From positions 1 through 41,594 of the forward strand of contig NZ_WJBC01000024.1 of the NCBI RefSeq assembly GCF_014284475.1: 41,594 nucleotides of DNA. Direction: 5' to 3'. A program made the position numbers and the translations under genes. The stretch is from Acetobacterium fimetarium (GTDB lineage: Bacteria; Bacillota; Clostridia; Eubacteriales; Eubacteriaceae). The notes below the pieces were generated by a model. The model was not told the origin of the DNA. It saw only the letters and a program-made list of their open reading frames with translations, and did no database searches. This document shows, piece by piece, positions 25,662-34,416 of the stretch. Positions within the stretch are counted from its first letter, which is position 1. Each line of letters begins with the position of its first letter.

Positions 25662-27005
25662 GTGAGAAAACTGTCCAAATTGATGTCCTTGTTCCTGGTT
25701 CTGTCCATGATATTTATGCTCGTTCCGGTTTCGGCCCTGGCTGCAGATAAAGAAGATGTAGGTACGGCCGATGAAGATGGAAGCGTCATCATTGTTCTGA
25801 CGGCAGAAGATGGCGTAACCGTTGTGCCAGCAGAGACAACCGATCCAACGGTGAACCCAGCGGCTCCGGCAGCTGCTGCAACGACTCCGGCAACTGGGGT
25901 AACAACCACACCGAAAGACGCAACCGTCACGCCGGCACCGGATAAAACAGTTGGAACAGCCGCCGCCCCAGCACAACCGGCAGTCACAACGGATGAAACC
26001 GTTGCTGTTGAAGAAGAAACCATCGATGCGATGACCGCAACGGTTGCTGACCTGACGCTTTCTGGCGGAACGGTTGTCAATCTTCTTGCTACCGCCGCAG
26101 GTGCTGGATTTTCTTTCGATGCAGCTGCTAACACGCTGACGCTTGACAATTTCACGGGACAAGAACTGAATGTGGTATCAGCAGCCGATCTTTTCAAGCT
26201 CGTCCTGCTGGGCAACAACACATTGACAACCAACAACGGTTTTGCCGTTGATGTTACCGGCGACTTGAATATGAGCGGAACCGGTACGCTGGTCGCTCAG
26301 GGACAGGCAACAGCCGCCACCAGAGGCGGTGGCATTCATGTCACTGATGATCTGACCATCGACAGTGGAACCTATGATATCACTGCAATCGGCGGTGCTG
26401 GCACACAAGGTGCTTATGGTATTTTTGCCGACAGTGCCACGACAAACAGTGATGTCCTGATCAACGGCGGAAATATTGATATTACAGCCATCAACACCGG
26501 AGACGCCGGGGCCAGAGGAATTTTCTCCTATGGCGATGTTATTGTCAATGCCGGAACGCTTGATGTTTACACCGATGCTTTTGAAGGTCAGAGTATGGGG
26601 ATCGGGGCTGCGGATGATTTAGTTTTCAACGGCGGATACACGACTGTACGTTCTAATTCAGCAACTGATGCAGGCGTATCCACCTGTTTATTTGCAGCCA
26701 GCTGGTTAGTGATCAACAATGGCATTCTTGACCTGTGTGCAACAGGCGGAGCCAATCCTCGGGCACTTTCCGGTTATGAGGGAATCTATATTAACCCATG
26801 TTATGGAACGGTCGATACTTCAGCTTCCTGTCTGTTTCTCGAACCGCTTTGCAGTAAACACTTTAAACATCATCATCAGGCTTATTCGGCCAATCCCAAA
26901 ACAGGTGTAGCAACAACCGCAACCGATGCGATCGTGGCTGTTTTGGCACTTGCAGCTCTCATGGGAACAGCAGTTGTAATGAGTAAACGGGAAAATCAGG
27001 CTTAG
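25662..27005 (+). CDS. Secreted surface protein with beta-helical repeats and a sortase-like anchor
   Basis: I start at GTG 25662, which follows a perfect AGAAGGAGG; the frame runs open further upstream, but without such a site. A signal peptide (SLFLVLSMIFMLVPVSALAA) is followed by a long Thr/Ala/Pro-rich linker (about residues 60-125). About 250 residues of short beta repeats follow (SGGTVVN, GTGTLVAQG, LINGGNIDITA, VNAGTLDVYTD), likely a right-handed beta helix. The C-terminus has NPKTG, a hydrophobic segment and SKRENQA, the three-part layout of sortase substrates. It should be fixed to the cell wall. The biased composition resembles surface adhesins; ligand unknown. No sortase gene is in the window. 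Confidence 0.83.
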   Translation: MRKLSKLMSLFLVLSMIFMLVPVSALAADKEDVGTADEDGSVIIVLTAEDGVTVVPAETTDPTVNPAAPAAAATTPATGVTTTPKDATVTPAPDKTVGTAAAPAQPAVTTDETVAVEEETIDAMTATVADLTLSGGTVVNLLATAAGAGFSFDAAANTLTLDNFTGQELNVVSAADLFKLVLLGNNTLTTNNGFAVDVTGDLNMSGTGTLVAQGQATAATRGGGIHVTDDLTIDSGTYDITAIGGAGTQGAYGIFADSATTNSDVLINGGNIDITAINTGDAGARGIFSYGDVIVNAGTLDVYTDAFEGQSMGIGAADDLVFNGGYTTVRSNSATDAGVSTCLFAASWLVINNGILDLCATGGANPRALSGYEGIYINPCYGTVDTSASCLFLEPLCSKHFKHHHQAYSANPKTGVATTATDAIVAVLALAALMGTAVVMSKRENQA

Positions 27006-27085
27006 TGCCGATTATTTGTTCGAAATCTGATATGTTTTTTGTCGGGCAGGTTTGACCTCCAATCACCTGCCGGGTGAATCTCAAT

Positions 27086-27125
27086 AAAAAGAACTCCGAT
27101 TCCTCAGGAATCGGAGTTCTTTTCG
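27086..27125. terminator. Strong terminator after the surface protein
   Basis: AAAAGAACTCCGATTCCT and AGGAATCGGAGTTCTTTT form an essentially perfect stem with a minimal loop. The A and T runs would let it serve both strands. Confidence 0.9.
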
Positions 27126-27178
27126 CGCGCATGTTATCTGATTTAGAAAAAAATGCAGGAAACAATCAGCTTAATGAA

Positions 27179-28222
27179 TCATAGTTTGCTTCGGAATCGT
27201 TCAACACTGTAATCTTCGGTAGCTTCAGTCAGCCAGCGGTTTTTATTGTTGACGGATTCATCATCAGGATCACCGAAAAGCCAGCCGTCAAAAATATAAT
27301 TGCCGCCAACAGCCAGGGTATCGATCACATCGACGACTGCCGCTTTAAAGGTTTCTTCTGGACATTCCGGCAGAATCAGCTCGCCGTTGGCATCGAATCC
27401 GCCGATTACGATCATATCACTGCCATATTTTTCTTTGATACCAAGCAAATCATTGCAGGTTTGAGCAGGTTCCCAGTATTTTACGCCAAAATCGATCCAG
27501 TCGTCAATGAAAGGTTCACATTTTCCGCAGTCATGCATCGCAACCGGAAGTCCCCTGTCCACAGCAAACTGAGCTTCTCTGGCATGACAAGGATTGAAAA
27601 GCTCCCGATACTGTTCATTGGAGATAAACGGAGCACCCCAGGCGGCGGTATCATCGATGATTTCAATCAGATCCGGTTTATATAAATCAAACGATTTTGC
27701 CTCGATTTCAGTGTAGAAATCGCAGAGGTATTCCATCAGAGCTTTCACTTCTTCCGGTTCCTCGGCAATCGCACACAGCCCTTCAGTGAATCCCATAAAG
27801 GACATCAGCAGCTGAAAATAACCAAAGTGCATGCTGTACATCATCGCAGTCTGCGACGGATCAATTCCCATTTTGGCCAGCATAGCCAGATCGTCTTTGG
27901 CCATTTTTTCCCAGTCGAAGCCGGAAATATCCGGTGCTTTGATCACATCACGCCACTTCGTAATATCTTTCAGGATAAAATTGTTTGGCTCCGGCATACC
28001 GGAATAACCGGTGTCTCTGGTGGTGACGTAATTAACGCCCCAGATATCTTTGCCACCCTCGGGACTGCGGTGCTGATTTAAGAATCCCGGTCCGCAGAAC
28101 ATGTTCATCAGCGGGCGTTTGGAATACGGATTTGGTCCGTAGGCGAATTGCAGCAGGTAGTCGGAAGGAATGCCTTTTGCCATATCCAGAAAATTCTGTT
28201 TCGGTGTGCGTTCAATAGCCAT
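27179..28222 (-). CDS. UroD-superfamily corrinoid methyltransferase, orphan
   Basis: A 347-residue member of the uroporphyrinogen-decarboxylase-like methyltransferases. It shows KQNFLDMAKGIPSDYLLQF, a DDTAAWGAPFISNEQYRE block (residues 190-207), and H230-D-C232-G-K-C235, the H-x-C-G site typical of zinc-binding methyltransferases. An extra Cys at 235 is unusual. True haem-pathway UroD is unlikely: the N-terminus and context differ and no haem genes lie near. It is the second gene of an operon behind the flavoprotein (25-base gap), so it may handle methyl transfer from a substrate which the flavoprotein also processes. No corrinoid protein is next to it. AGAGG precedes the ATG. Confidence 0.84.
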   Translation of the reverse strand: MAIERTPKQNFLDMAKGIPSDYLLQFAYGPNPYSKRPLMNMFCGPGFLNQHRSPEGGKDIWGVNYVTTRDTGYSGMPEPNNFILKDITKWRDVIKAPDISGFDWEKMAKDDLAMLAKMGIDPSQTAMMYSMHFGYFQLLMSFMGFTEGLCAIAEEPEEVKALMEYLCDFYTEIEAKSFDLYKPDLIEIIDDTAAWGAPFISNEQYRELFNPCHAREAQFAVDRGLPVAMHDCGKCEPFIDDWIDFGVKYWEPAQTCNDLLGIKEKYGSDMIVIGGFDANGELILPECPEETFKAAVVDVIDTLAVGGNYIFDGWLFGDPDDESVNNKNRWLTEATEDYSVERFRSKL

Positions 28223-28247
28223 AATAAATACCTCTTTTCATTATTTT

Positions 28248-30239
28248 TTAAACATAGGCGGCCGCTTTGAAAGCGGATAGAACGGCAGAAGCCAGATTGG
28301 TGGTAACTTCATACGCATCGCCAACGATAAAGACTTCCGTATTGGGAGCACATTTGCGCAAAGAATCAGCCACCGCATGATTGGGTGATACGCCAAGAGC
28401 CAGCAGGACGGTATCGGCCGAAAATTCGACTTTTGCCGATTTTTCGATATCGGTGCAGATAACGGTAGCGTCTTTTATTTCATCAAGCCGGCAATTGAAA
28501 TGGATGGGGATATTCAGCTTTTTAAGTTCCATCATGATATCTCCGAAAACCGCAAGGTTAGCTCTCATAAATGAAGACAGATCCGACGCCATTTCAATAA
28601 TCGCAACATCATTGCCTTCACGTTTGAGTTCAATTGCGCACTCAATTCCGACGGCACCGGCACCGACGATTACGGTCTTATTGCCGACTTGCACCTTGCC
28701 GCTGTCAGCTTCAGGAGCCCAGTGAACATGCGATTTGTTGACACCGGGAAGCGTGGGAACAATTGGGTTTGCGCCAACAGCGATGATGATGGCATCATAA
28801 CTTTTTGCATCAAGCAATTCTTTTGTCGCTTCGGTGTTCAGAAGTATCCGTGCCGGCGCTTTGCCTGCCTGAATAACCATGTAGTCAAGATAATCTTTCA
28901 GATCCTGTTTAAATGAAGGGGCGGCAGCATAGTCAATTACACCTCCGAGATGGTCGCTCTTTTCATAAAGGGTGACAGCATGCCCACGTTCGCAAAGGGT
29001 CAGCAGAGCTTGGATGCCGGCTGGGCCGCCGCCGATGACAGCAACTTTTTTCTTTACTTTCGCCGGCTTTACCTTACCGTCAGGAAATTCGGTTTCGTTA
29101 CCAACGAGCGGATTAACGGCACAGGTCAGGACTGCCGGATTGATCAGACGGGCACAGCAGTGCTGACAGCGGATACAGGGACGGTGATCGTCTTCTTTCC
29201 CCAATGCATACTTGCGGGGCATCTCGGGATCGGCCAGGTACGGGCGGCCCATTGCGACAAAATCAGCTTGACCGGTGGCGATGATTTCTTCAGCATTTTT
29301 TACATTCATAATGGAGCCGACTGTACATACCAGAAGATCCGGAAATGCTTTTTTGATTTTTGCGGCGTAATGGACGTTGAATTTTCTGTCCATCAGATAG
29401 TTCTGCCACCAGTTTCTGAAATACTCAAAATCACTGTGGAGACCGGCGGAAACATGGAGAATATCGACCTTGTCCTGGATCAACGCGATAAACTGAAGTG
29501 TTTCTTCAAAATGCATGCCTTCTGGAAGAATCTCATCAGCAGAAATCCGGTATTCAATCACGAAATTTTCACCACAGCGTGCGCGGACGGCATCCAGCAC
29601 TTCAATGGCAAAACGCGCCCGGTTTGCGATGGAGCCGCCATATTCGTCGGTTCGTTTGTTATAGAAGGGGCTGGCAAACTGACCAAGCAGATTCCCGTGA
29701 GCGCCATGGAGCATGCACATTTTACAGCCAGCTCTTTTTGTCCGGAATGCGGCGGCAGCGTATTTTTCCACTGTATCATTGATTTTTGCATGATCCATTT
29801 CGATGGTGATCGCCGGTTCTCGGCCCTGCATGGCGGCTGCCATTTTTTCGCCGGAGGTAATCATAGCGGAAGGACCGTAGATCTTTTTCCCTGCTTCATA
29901 GGGAACACTGACCCCACTGTGGTTGACTTCCAACGAGAGTTGTACGCCAAATCCCTGGGCCATTTCAACCAGTCGGGTAAGAGGGAGGATGCATTCATCC
30001 GTCGAAAGATCAGGCTGGCGCGGTTCATCCCGGGATTCCGGGTCAATGACGGCATTACCAACGGTAATGATGCCGGCACCTCCCCGCGCAAAGGGGCGGC
30101 AGAAATTTACAAAATCAGGCGATATGGTACCGTCCTGATTTACGAGGTTGGGTGACATCGGAGCGACTTCGAGACGGTTTTTGAATTTCACCCCTCTAAT
30201 CCGGATCGGTTCAAAAACATGTTCATACTTTAATTTCAT
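28248..30239 (-). CDS. Old-Yellow-Enzyme/2,4-dienoyl-CoA reductase-like flavoprotein (FMN, 4Fe-4S, FAD)
   Basis: This 663-residue protein starts at ATG 30239, not at the longer upstream frame, because GAAAGGA precedes it and the family begins here (YEHVFEPIRIRGVKFKNRLEVAPM). Residues 1-345 form the FMN barrel, with HGAHGNLLGQF and KRTDEYGGS. Cys355, Cys358, Cys362 and Cys373 match the 4Fe-4S loop. VAVIGGGPAG (about 400) and VIVGAGAVGIE mark the FAD/NAD(P) half. Relatives reduce C=C bonds of enoates, dienoyl-CoAs or bile acids, or act on trimethylamine. Operon with a methyltransferase suggests a methylated, possibly unsaturated, aromatic or amine substrate (inference). It is divergent from a PucR-type regulator. 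Confidence 0.92.
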   Translation of the reverse strand: MKLKYEHVFEPIRIRGVKFKNRLEVAPMSPNLVNQDGTISPDFVNFCRPFARGGAGIITVGNAVIDPESRDEPRQPDLSTDECILPLTRLVEMAQGFGVQLSLEVNHSGVSVPYEAGKKIYGPSAMITSGEKMAAAMQGREPAITIEMDHAKINDTVEKYAAAAFRTKRAGCKMCMLHGAHGNLLGQFASPFYNKRTDEYGGSIANRARFAIEVLDAVRARCGENFVIEYRISADEILPEGMHFEETLQFIALIQDKVDILHVSAGLHSDFEYFRNWWQNYLMDRKFNVHYAAKIKKAFPDLLVCTVGSIMNVKNAEEIIATGQADFVAMGRPYLADPEMPRKYALGKEDDHRPCIRCQHCCARLINPAVLTCAVNPLVGNETEFPDGKVKPAKVKKKVAVIGGGPAGIQALLTLCERGHAVTLYEKSDHLGGVIDYAAAPSFKQDLKDYLDYMVIQAGKAPARILLNTEATKELLDAKSYDAIIIAVGANPIVPTLPGVNKSHVHWAPEADSGKVQVGNKTVIVGAGAVGIECAIELKREGNDVAIIEMASDLSSFMRANLAVFGDIMMELKKLNIPIHFNCRLDEIKDATVICTDIEKSAKVEFSADTVLLALGVSPNHAVADSLRKCAPNTEVFIVGDAYEVTTNLASAVLSAFKAAAYV

Positions 30240-30266
30240 GGTAGTTTCCTTTCGTTGCCTAGAGTA

Positions 30267-30337
30267 TTTACATAATTCTATGTAAACGATAAAAGTCAGG
30301 ATAAATTCAGTATAATGCCTGATGTATTTTGTGTAAA
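30267..30337 (-). promoter_or_regulatory. Promoter and leader palindrome of the flavoprotein-methyltransferase operon
   Basis: On the minus strand, TTTACA (30337-30332), a 17-base spacer and TATACT (30314-30309) form a promoter. TTTACATA-ATTC-TATGTAAA (30267-30286) is a perfect 8-bp palindrome about 16-35 bases into the transcript, a likely repressor site. Confidence 0.7.
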
Positions 30338-30350
30338 TTAGCACATATCA

Positions 30351-30390
30351 TTGAAAATAACAAGGACACCTTATATAATGTTTATAAGGT
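30351..30390 (+). promoter_or_regulatory. PucR-type gene promoter overlapped by an operator-like palindrome
   Basis: TTGAAA (30351-30356), 17 bases, TATAAT (30374-30379). ACCTTATA-N7-TATAAGGT (30368-30390) is a perfect inverted repeat over the -10 box. The regulator may thus control its own gene. Confidence 0.72.
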
Positions 30391-30418
30391 AATGCAAACT
30401 GACAGGAGGCAATGATTC

Positions 30419-32005
30419 ATGAAGATTTCACAAGAATTGATCATTCGCGAATTAAAAGAGGAGATACAGGATTTTTCGGTAACTTTTTCAGAAGGAGCCG
30501 ATTTTTCAACGATGAAACTATCCGGCATCTGTTCGATCGATGAGGAAACAAAAATTAGAAACGGCACCCTTTATCTGATCGATCCGGGCTGTGATGTATT
30601 GAAGAATGCAAAGATTATTCAAAGTTTAAAAAAAACGGATGCAGTGATTTGTTGTCTGGGCAAGATGCAAGAAGAGATCATAGACTGCGGTGTTTCTTAC
30701 ATCTGTATGATAAAAAACAACAAGATGAATGATGAAAAAAATTCTTCAGTGCATCATTTATACCATCATATCTTTCACATCATCTATGATATTTTCCAGA
30801 AGTATGAAAGCTGGCAGGAAAATCTTTACCAGGCAATTGAAAATGCAGATCTTCAGGAAATGCTGGATGCTTCATTGCCGATCTTTCGCAGATCCATCTA
30901 TCTGGCCGATGATCAACCGGAATATCTGGCTGCTTCCGGCCCCTGTCTGGACTATGGCGGCAGCGGGTCCCAGATTCCCCTGGAGGTGTTTAACTACTTG
31001 AAGAACGATGTGAACAATAATCAGCCACTGTCTGATCAGGAACCGTTTATCTATCCGGAAGGCATTCTCAATGCTGATGCACTCTGCCAGGATGTTTTTT
31101 TGAACAGTGACTATTTCGGCAGAATTATTATCATCGATGAACTCAGTCATACTGCTTTTACACCAGGTGAATTCAAGCTGATGAATATTTTCAGCAATGC
31201 TATGCAACTACTGATCAATCAAAACTATCCGGCGCTTTGCAAAGATAAAGAAAAATCGGATAACAGCAACCTGATTTCGCTGATTAACCAGATTCTACTC
31301 GATCAGAGAATCGATAAAAGCCAGTTGAACAGTGTTTTGATTCGAAATGGCTGGCAAAAAAACGAAGGCTGCTACATCGGCTATCTGCTGCTTTATCCAT
31401 CCAATGTTCAAATAAAAAGTTCTATCTACTATTGCCGCTATATTACACAGAAATTTCCGGGTGTCTATGCAATCGAAAAAAATGATCATTTGGTATTGAT
31501 TATCCGTGAGAGTATTTATCCGGCAGCGAAAGAATTCCTTGCTAAATTCATCCTTTTCATTAGGGATTGTAATTTTCGATTCGGTATCAGTAATCTCTGT
31601 GCTGATCTGACACAGCTTTCCTGTTACTGCCATCAGGCTGAAATTGCGCTGAACTATGGTATGCAAAAAAATGAAACCATCTGGTGCCACTGGTTTTCTG
31701 ATTATGCGTTTGCGTATCTGCTTCGGGAAGCATCCCACGAAATGCCGGCAGAATTATTGTGTGCGCCGGAACTGATCACGCTGCAGAATTATGACAAAGT
31801 CAAGAAGAGTGATTATTACGAAACGTTAAAGACCTATCTGGATAACAAAATGAATGCCGCGCAAACCGCCAAACAGCTGTTTATCCATCAGGCCACCATG
31901 GTTTACCGACTGAAACGGCTCAAAGAACTGACGGGGATTGATTATGAGGATAGCGACCAGATGCTGTATTTGCATCTGTCTTACAAAATACTGGAAATCA
32001 GCTGA
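30419..32005 (+). CDS. PucR/CdaR-type transcriptional regulator
   Basis: A 528-residue protein whose last 60 residues are the PucR C-terminal HTH: LDNKMNAAQTAKQLFIHQATMVYRLKRLKELTGIDYED. The preceding GGDEF-like region (residues about 300-420) is usual for CdaR proteins. The N-terminal 280 residues form a ligand-sensing part that I cannot assign. AGGAGG lies 7 bases before the ATG. It is divergent from the flavoprotein-methyltransferase operon, with two perfect palindromes in the 179-bp gap, so it most likely controls that operon in response to its substrate. Confidence 0.88.
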   Translation: MKISQELIIRELKEEIQDFSVTFSEGADFSTMKLSGICSIDEETKIRNGTLYLIDPGCDVLKNAKIIQSLKKTDAVICCLGKMQEEIIDCGVSYICMIKNNKMNDEKNSSVHHLYHHIFHIIYDIFQKYESWQENLYQAIENADLQEMLDASLPIFRRSIYLADDQPEYLAASGPCLDYGGSGSQIPLEVFNYLKNDVNNNQPLSDQEPFIYPEGILNADALCQDVFLNSDYFGRIIIIDELSHTAFTPGEFKLMNIFSNAMQLLINQNYPALCKDKEKSDNSNLISLINQILLDQRIDKSQLNSVLIRNGWQKNEGCYIGYLLLYPSNVQIKSSIYYCRYITQKFPGVYAIEKNDHLVLIIRESIYPAAKEFLAKFILFIRDCNFRFGISNLCADLTQLSCYCHQAEIALNYGMQKNETIWCHWFSDYAFAYLLREASHEMPAELLCAPELITLQNYDKVKKSDYYETLKTYLDNKMNAAQTAKQLFIHQATMVYRLKRLKELTGIDYEDSDQMLYLHLSYKILEIS

Positions 32006-32130
32006 AAGTCAAAAACGTGGACCGGGTGAAAGACAACTAAAAAAGCGAAAAAGCCAGGCTGGTTCCTGACACAACGCTCTTTCAAAATTTTCAGGCAGCA
32101 CTTTCAGAATGGCTGTCGATTTGAATCAAG

Positions 32131-33048
32131 CTATGATTTAAAAATATCCATAAAAGTTTTTTTCAGAATGTCTGCGAAAATTGATACATTGGGATCTTCG
32201 GGGTGATAACAGATGTAAATGTCCTGATAGGCGGATGGATTGGCGATTTTTATGTATTTTTTATATTTTCTGGAATCCGTATAATAACTGATATGCAGCG
32301 AATCGGATAAGTACAAATGGGGCGTAAAAAATAAATTTTTATAGGCGTAGTCTAAATCATAATGATAGGCAAAATTCAGTTTGACATTTTCGGCCTCACA
32401 CAGATAGTCGATAAAAGGCACCGTTTTGATGACGTTATCCAGTTCACCCTTGATATCGACGAATTCTTCATTTTCCAGCTGATTCAAGTTGATTTCTTTC
32501 AGTGCGGCAAATTTGGAGTCGGGCGGAACCGCGATAAAGAGTTTGTTTTTAAACAAAAAGGTGCGTTCTATATTCTGAAGTGTCAGTTCCTCTTGGCATT
32601 GATTGAGGCTCAAATGATCGGTAAAGATAATATCCGCCTCTTTGTTCAGCAGCATTTCGATAGATTTTTGAAAAGACACGGTTTCTTTTTTTACCCGGAG
32701 ATAAGGATATTTCCGCAGAAAGGTGCTGATTGATGTGTCCAGAATATTTTCACCGAGGTCGCACAGAATGATGGAGGAGTGGGGCATATTATGGTTAGTG
32801 CTGAAATAAAGATTCATGTTGTCATAATTATTTAAAATAGTGTCGATGTATTCAAGCAGCACGGTTCCATTTTGATTGAGACAGATCTTTCGGCCGACAC
32901 GATCAAAAAAAGTACAATTGTATTCATTTTCGATATTCTTCAGTGTTTTACTCAATGCCGAAGAGGTGACAAAAAGCTCATCGGCTGCTTTAGCGATGCT
33001 TTCGTGTCTGGCAATGGTCTGGAACTGCTGCATCTGTAAAATATTCAT
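32131..33048 (-). CDS. LysR-family transcriptional regulator
   Basis: A 305-residue LTTR. The N-terminal winged helix reads LQMQQFQTIARHESIAKAADELFVTSSALSKTLKNIENEYNCTFFDR. The C-terminal two thirds fit the periplasmic-binding-like sensor domain. It is divergent from the third methyltransferase, with a 231-bp gap that holds an LTTR-type inverted repeat. It likely activates that gene when a substrate is present (inference). The ATG has only a weak GGGG (from TAGGGGGA) upstream. Confidence 0.93.
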   Translation of the reverse strand: MNILQMQQFQTIARHESIAKAADELFVTSSALSKTLKNIENEYNCTFFDRVGRKICLNQNGTVLLEYIDTILNNYDNMNLYFSTNHNMPHSSIILCDLGENILDTSISTFLRKYPYLRVKKETVSFQKSIEMLLNKEADIIFTDHLSLNQCQEELTLQNIERTFLFKNKLFIAVPPDSKFAALKEINLNQLENEEFVDIKGELDNVIKTVPFIDYLCEAENVKLNFAYHYDLDYAYKNLFFTPHLYLSDSLHISYYTDSRKYKKYIKIANPSAYQDIYICYHPEDPNVSIFADILKKTFMDIFKS

Positions 33049-33082
33049 CGTATCCCCCTACAAGCTAATCTGAAAGTATCAT

Positions 33083-33103
33083 ACAAGTATAACACAGTCT
33101 TGT
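33083..33103. promoter_or_regulatory. LysR-type inverted repeat between regulator and methyltransferase
   Basis: ACAAG-N11-CTTGT is near the LysR gene. About 75 bases further on lies TATAAT (33177-33182) with no good -35 box, the pattern of an activator-dependent promoter for the methyltransferase at 33281. Confidence 0.55.
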
Positions 33104-33280
33104 GCATTTCTTCAATTATTGACCATTTGGTTAACAATTAGATAAAAAAAGGAAATAGACGTAATCGTAAAAATCTTATAATATACAGTTAAACGCAGCT
33201 AAAAAAGCGCCATACAATATAAAGTAAAAGAGGTTAACTTATTTACTTTATAAATTCAAATGAAGCGCAGGGGGATTTTT

Positions 33281-34360
33281 ATGGGCAAGTTTATGGAAGT
33301 GGCAGCAAATCGGGATTATTCAAAGGAATGGCAGGCACCAGGGAGTTTTCCATGGATTTTTCAACGGCCGAAAGACCCAATTGAGGAGAGACCAATCAGT
33401 GTCAAAGACAATTATACTCGGTGCGCCAAAGGAGAGCAGCCCTACTGGATGCCGGCATATTTTTACGAATCCAATATCGTCTGGCCGGATGCCATGGAAG
33501 AACATCCCGTGCCGGAAGTGGATGGTTATGACTGGTGGGGCGTTTATTGGATGATGGTGGAATCGGCAGGTGGCATGATTACAAAACCAGAAACTCGGAC
33601 AATTTCTGATTTTGCCAACTGGAAAGAGGAACTGGAATGGCCGGATCTATCGCTGGTTGATTTCAAGACCGATGGCCAGAAGATTCAGAAGATGCTTGAC
33701 CCGGACAGACCCCATATTTATGAGTGTGTGGAAGGCGTCTTTGAACGTCTTCATGAAATGATTCCCTTTGAGGAAAGTCTGATGGCATTCTACGAAGAAC
33801 CGGAGCTGCTGGAGGAATTCTTCCAGAAAATGGCAGATTACAAGATCGAATCAACTCAAAAAGTATTCGAGCACTATGGCAGAGTGGACGGCGTATTGTA
33901 TCATGATGACTGGGGAACCCAGAGAGCGGGTTTCTTCTCCAATGAAATGTTCCGTAAGCAAATCATGCCGGCAACCAAACGCTTTCTGGATTATGTAAAA
34001 AGTCAGGGCAAGTTCATTGAGCTGCATTCCTGCGGCAAGAACATTCAATACGTTCCGATGATGCTGGAAATGGGAATCGACATGTGGACACCGCAGCTGT
34101 TGATCAACGAGCCCGATTATCTGCACGCCACCTATGGCAAAGAGATGACTTTTACCTTCCCGTTGACGATTGCTCCGGACTGGAATGAAGAGCAAATCCG
34201 TCAGGCAGTGCGGCAGTTTGTCGATCATTTCGGTGAAAACGGACGCGTGATGTGCTGGATCATGGTTGAGAACTTTGATCAGAAACTAGAAGCCATCGCC
34301 CGGGATGAGCTGTATCATTATTCGCTGGAATACTACAACAAACTTTATGGAAGAAAATAA
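33281..34360 (+). CDS. UroD-superfamily corrinoid methyltransferase, LysR-linked
   Basis: The 359-residue protein starts at ATG 33281, as CAGGGGG lies 6 bases upstream; ATG 33260 lacks such a site. It shares the methyltransferase I blocks: VDGVLYHDDWGTQRAGFFSNEMF (203-224) and FIELHSCGKN, giving H249-S-C251-G. Cys325 (RVMCW) may be the third metal ligand, as the H-x-C...C pattern in MtaA/MtbA-like enzymes suggests. It lacks an adjacent corrinoid protein. LysR control implies a specific inducing substrate. The YHDDWG strand makes it closer to the gene at 10006 than to the one at 27179. Confidence 0.86.
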   Translation: MGKFMEVAANRDYSKEWQAPGSFPWIFQRPKDPIEERPISVKDNYTRCAKGEQPYWMPAYFYESNIVWPDAMEEHPVPEVDGYDWWGVYWMMVESAGGMITKPETRTISDFANWKEELEWPDLSLVDFKTDGQKIQKMLDPDRPHIYECVEGVFERLHEMIPFEESLMAFYEEPELLEEFFQKMADYKIESTQKVFEHYGRVDGVLYHDDWGTQRAGFFSNEMFRKQIMPATKRFLDYVKSQGKFIELHSCGKNIQYVPMMLEMGIDMWTPQLLINEPDYLHATYGKEMTFTFPLTIAPDWNEEQIRQAVRQFVDHFGENGRVMCWIMVENFDQKLEAIARDELYHYSLEYYNKLYGRK

Positions 34361-34385
34361 TCGGTTCTGATTTATCGACAGTCTG

Positions 34386-34412
34386 AAGTCCGCCTTTGTG
34401 CGGACTTTTTTT
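34386..34412 (+). terminator. Terminator after the third methyltransferase
   Basis: AGTCCGC-N5-GCGGACT followed by seven T. Confidence 0.9.
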
Positions 34413-34416
34413 ACGG

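Noticed and set aside
27179-28222. Haem-pathway uroporphyrinogen decarboxylase
   Set aside because: The H-x-C-G site, operon with a flavoprotein and absence of haem genes favour a corrinoid methyltransferase.
28950-30155. 401-residue open frame on the plus strand
   Set aside because: Antisense shadow of the flavoprotein gene, with no family features and no start signals.
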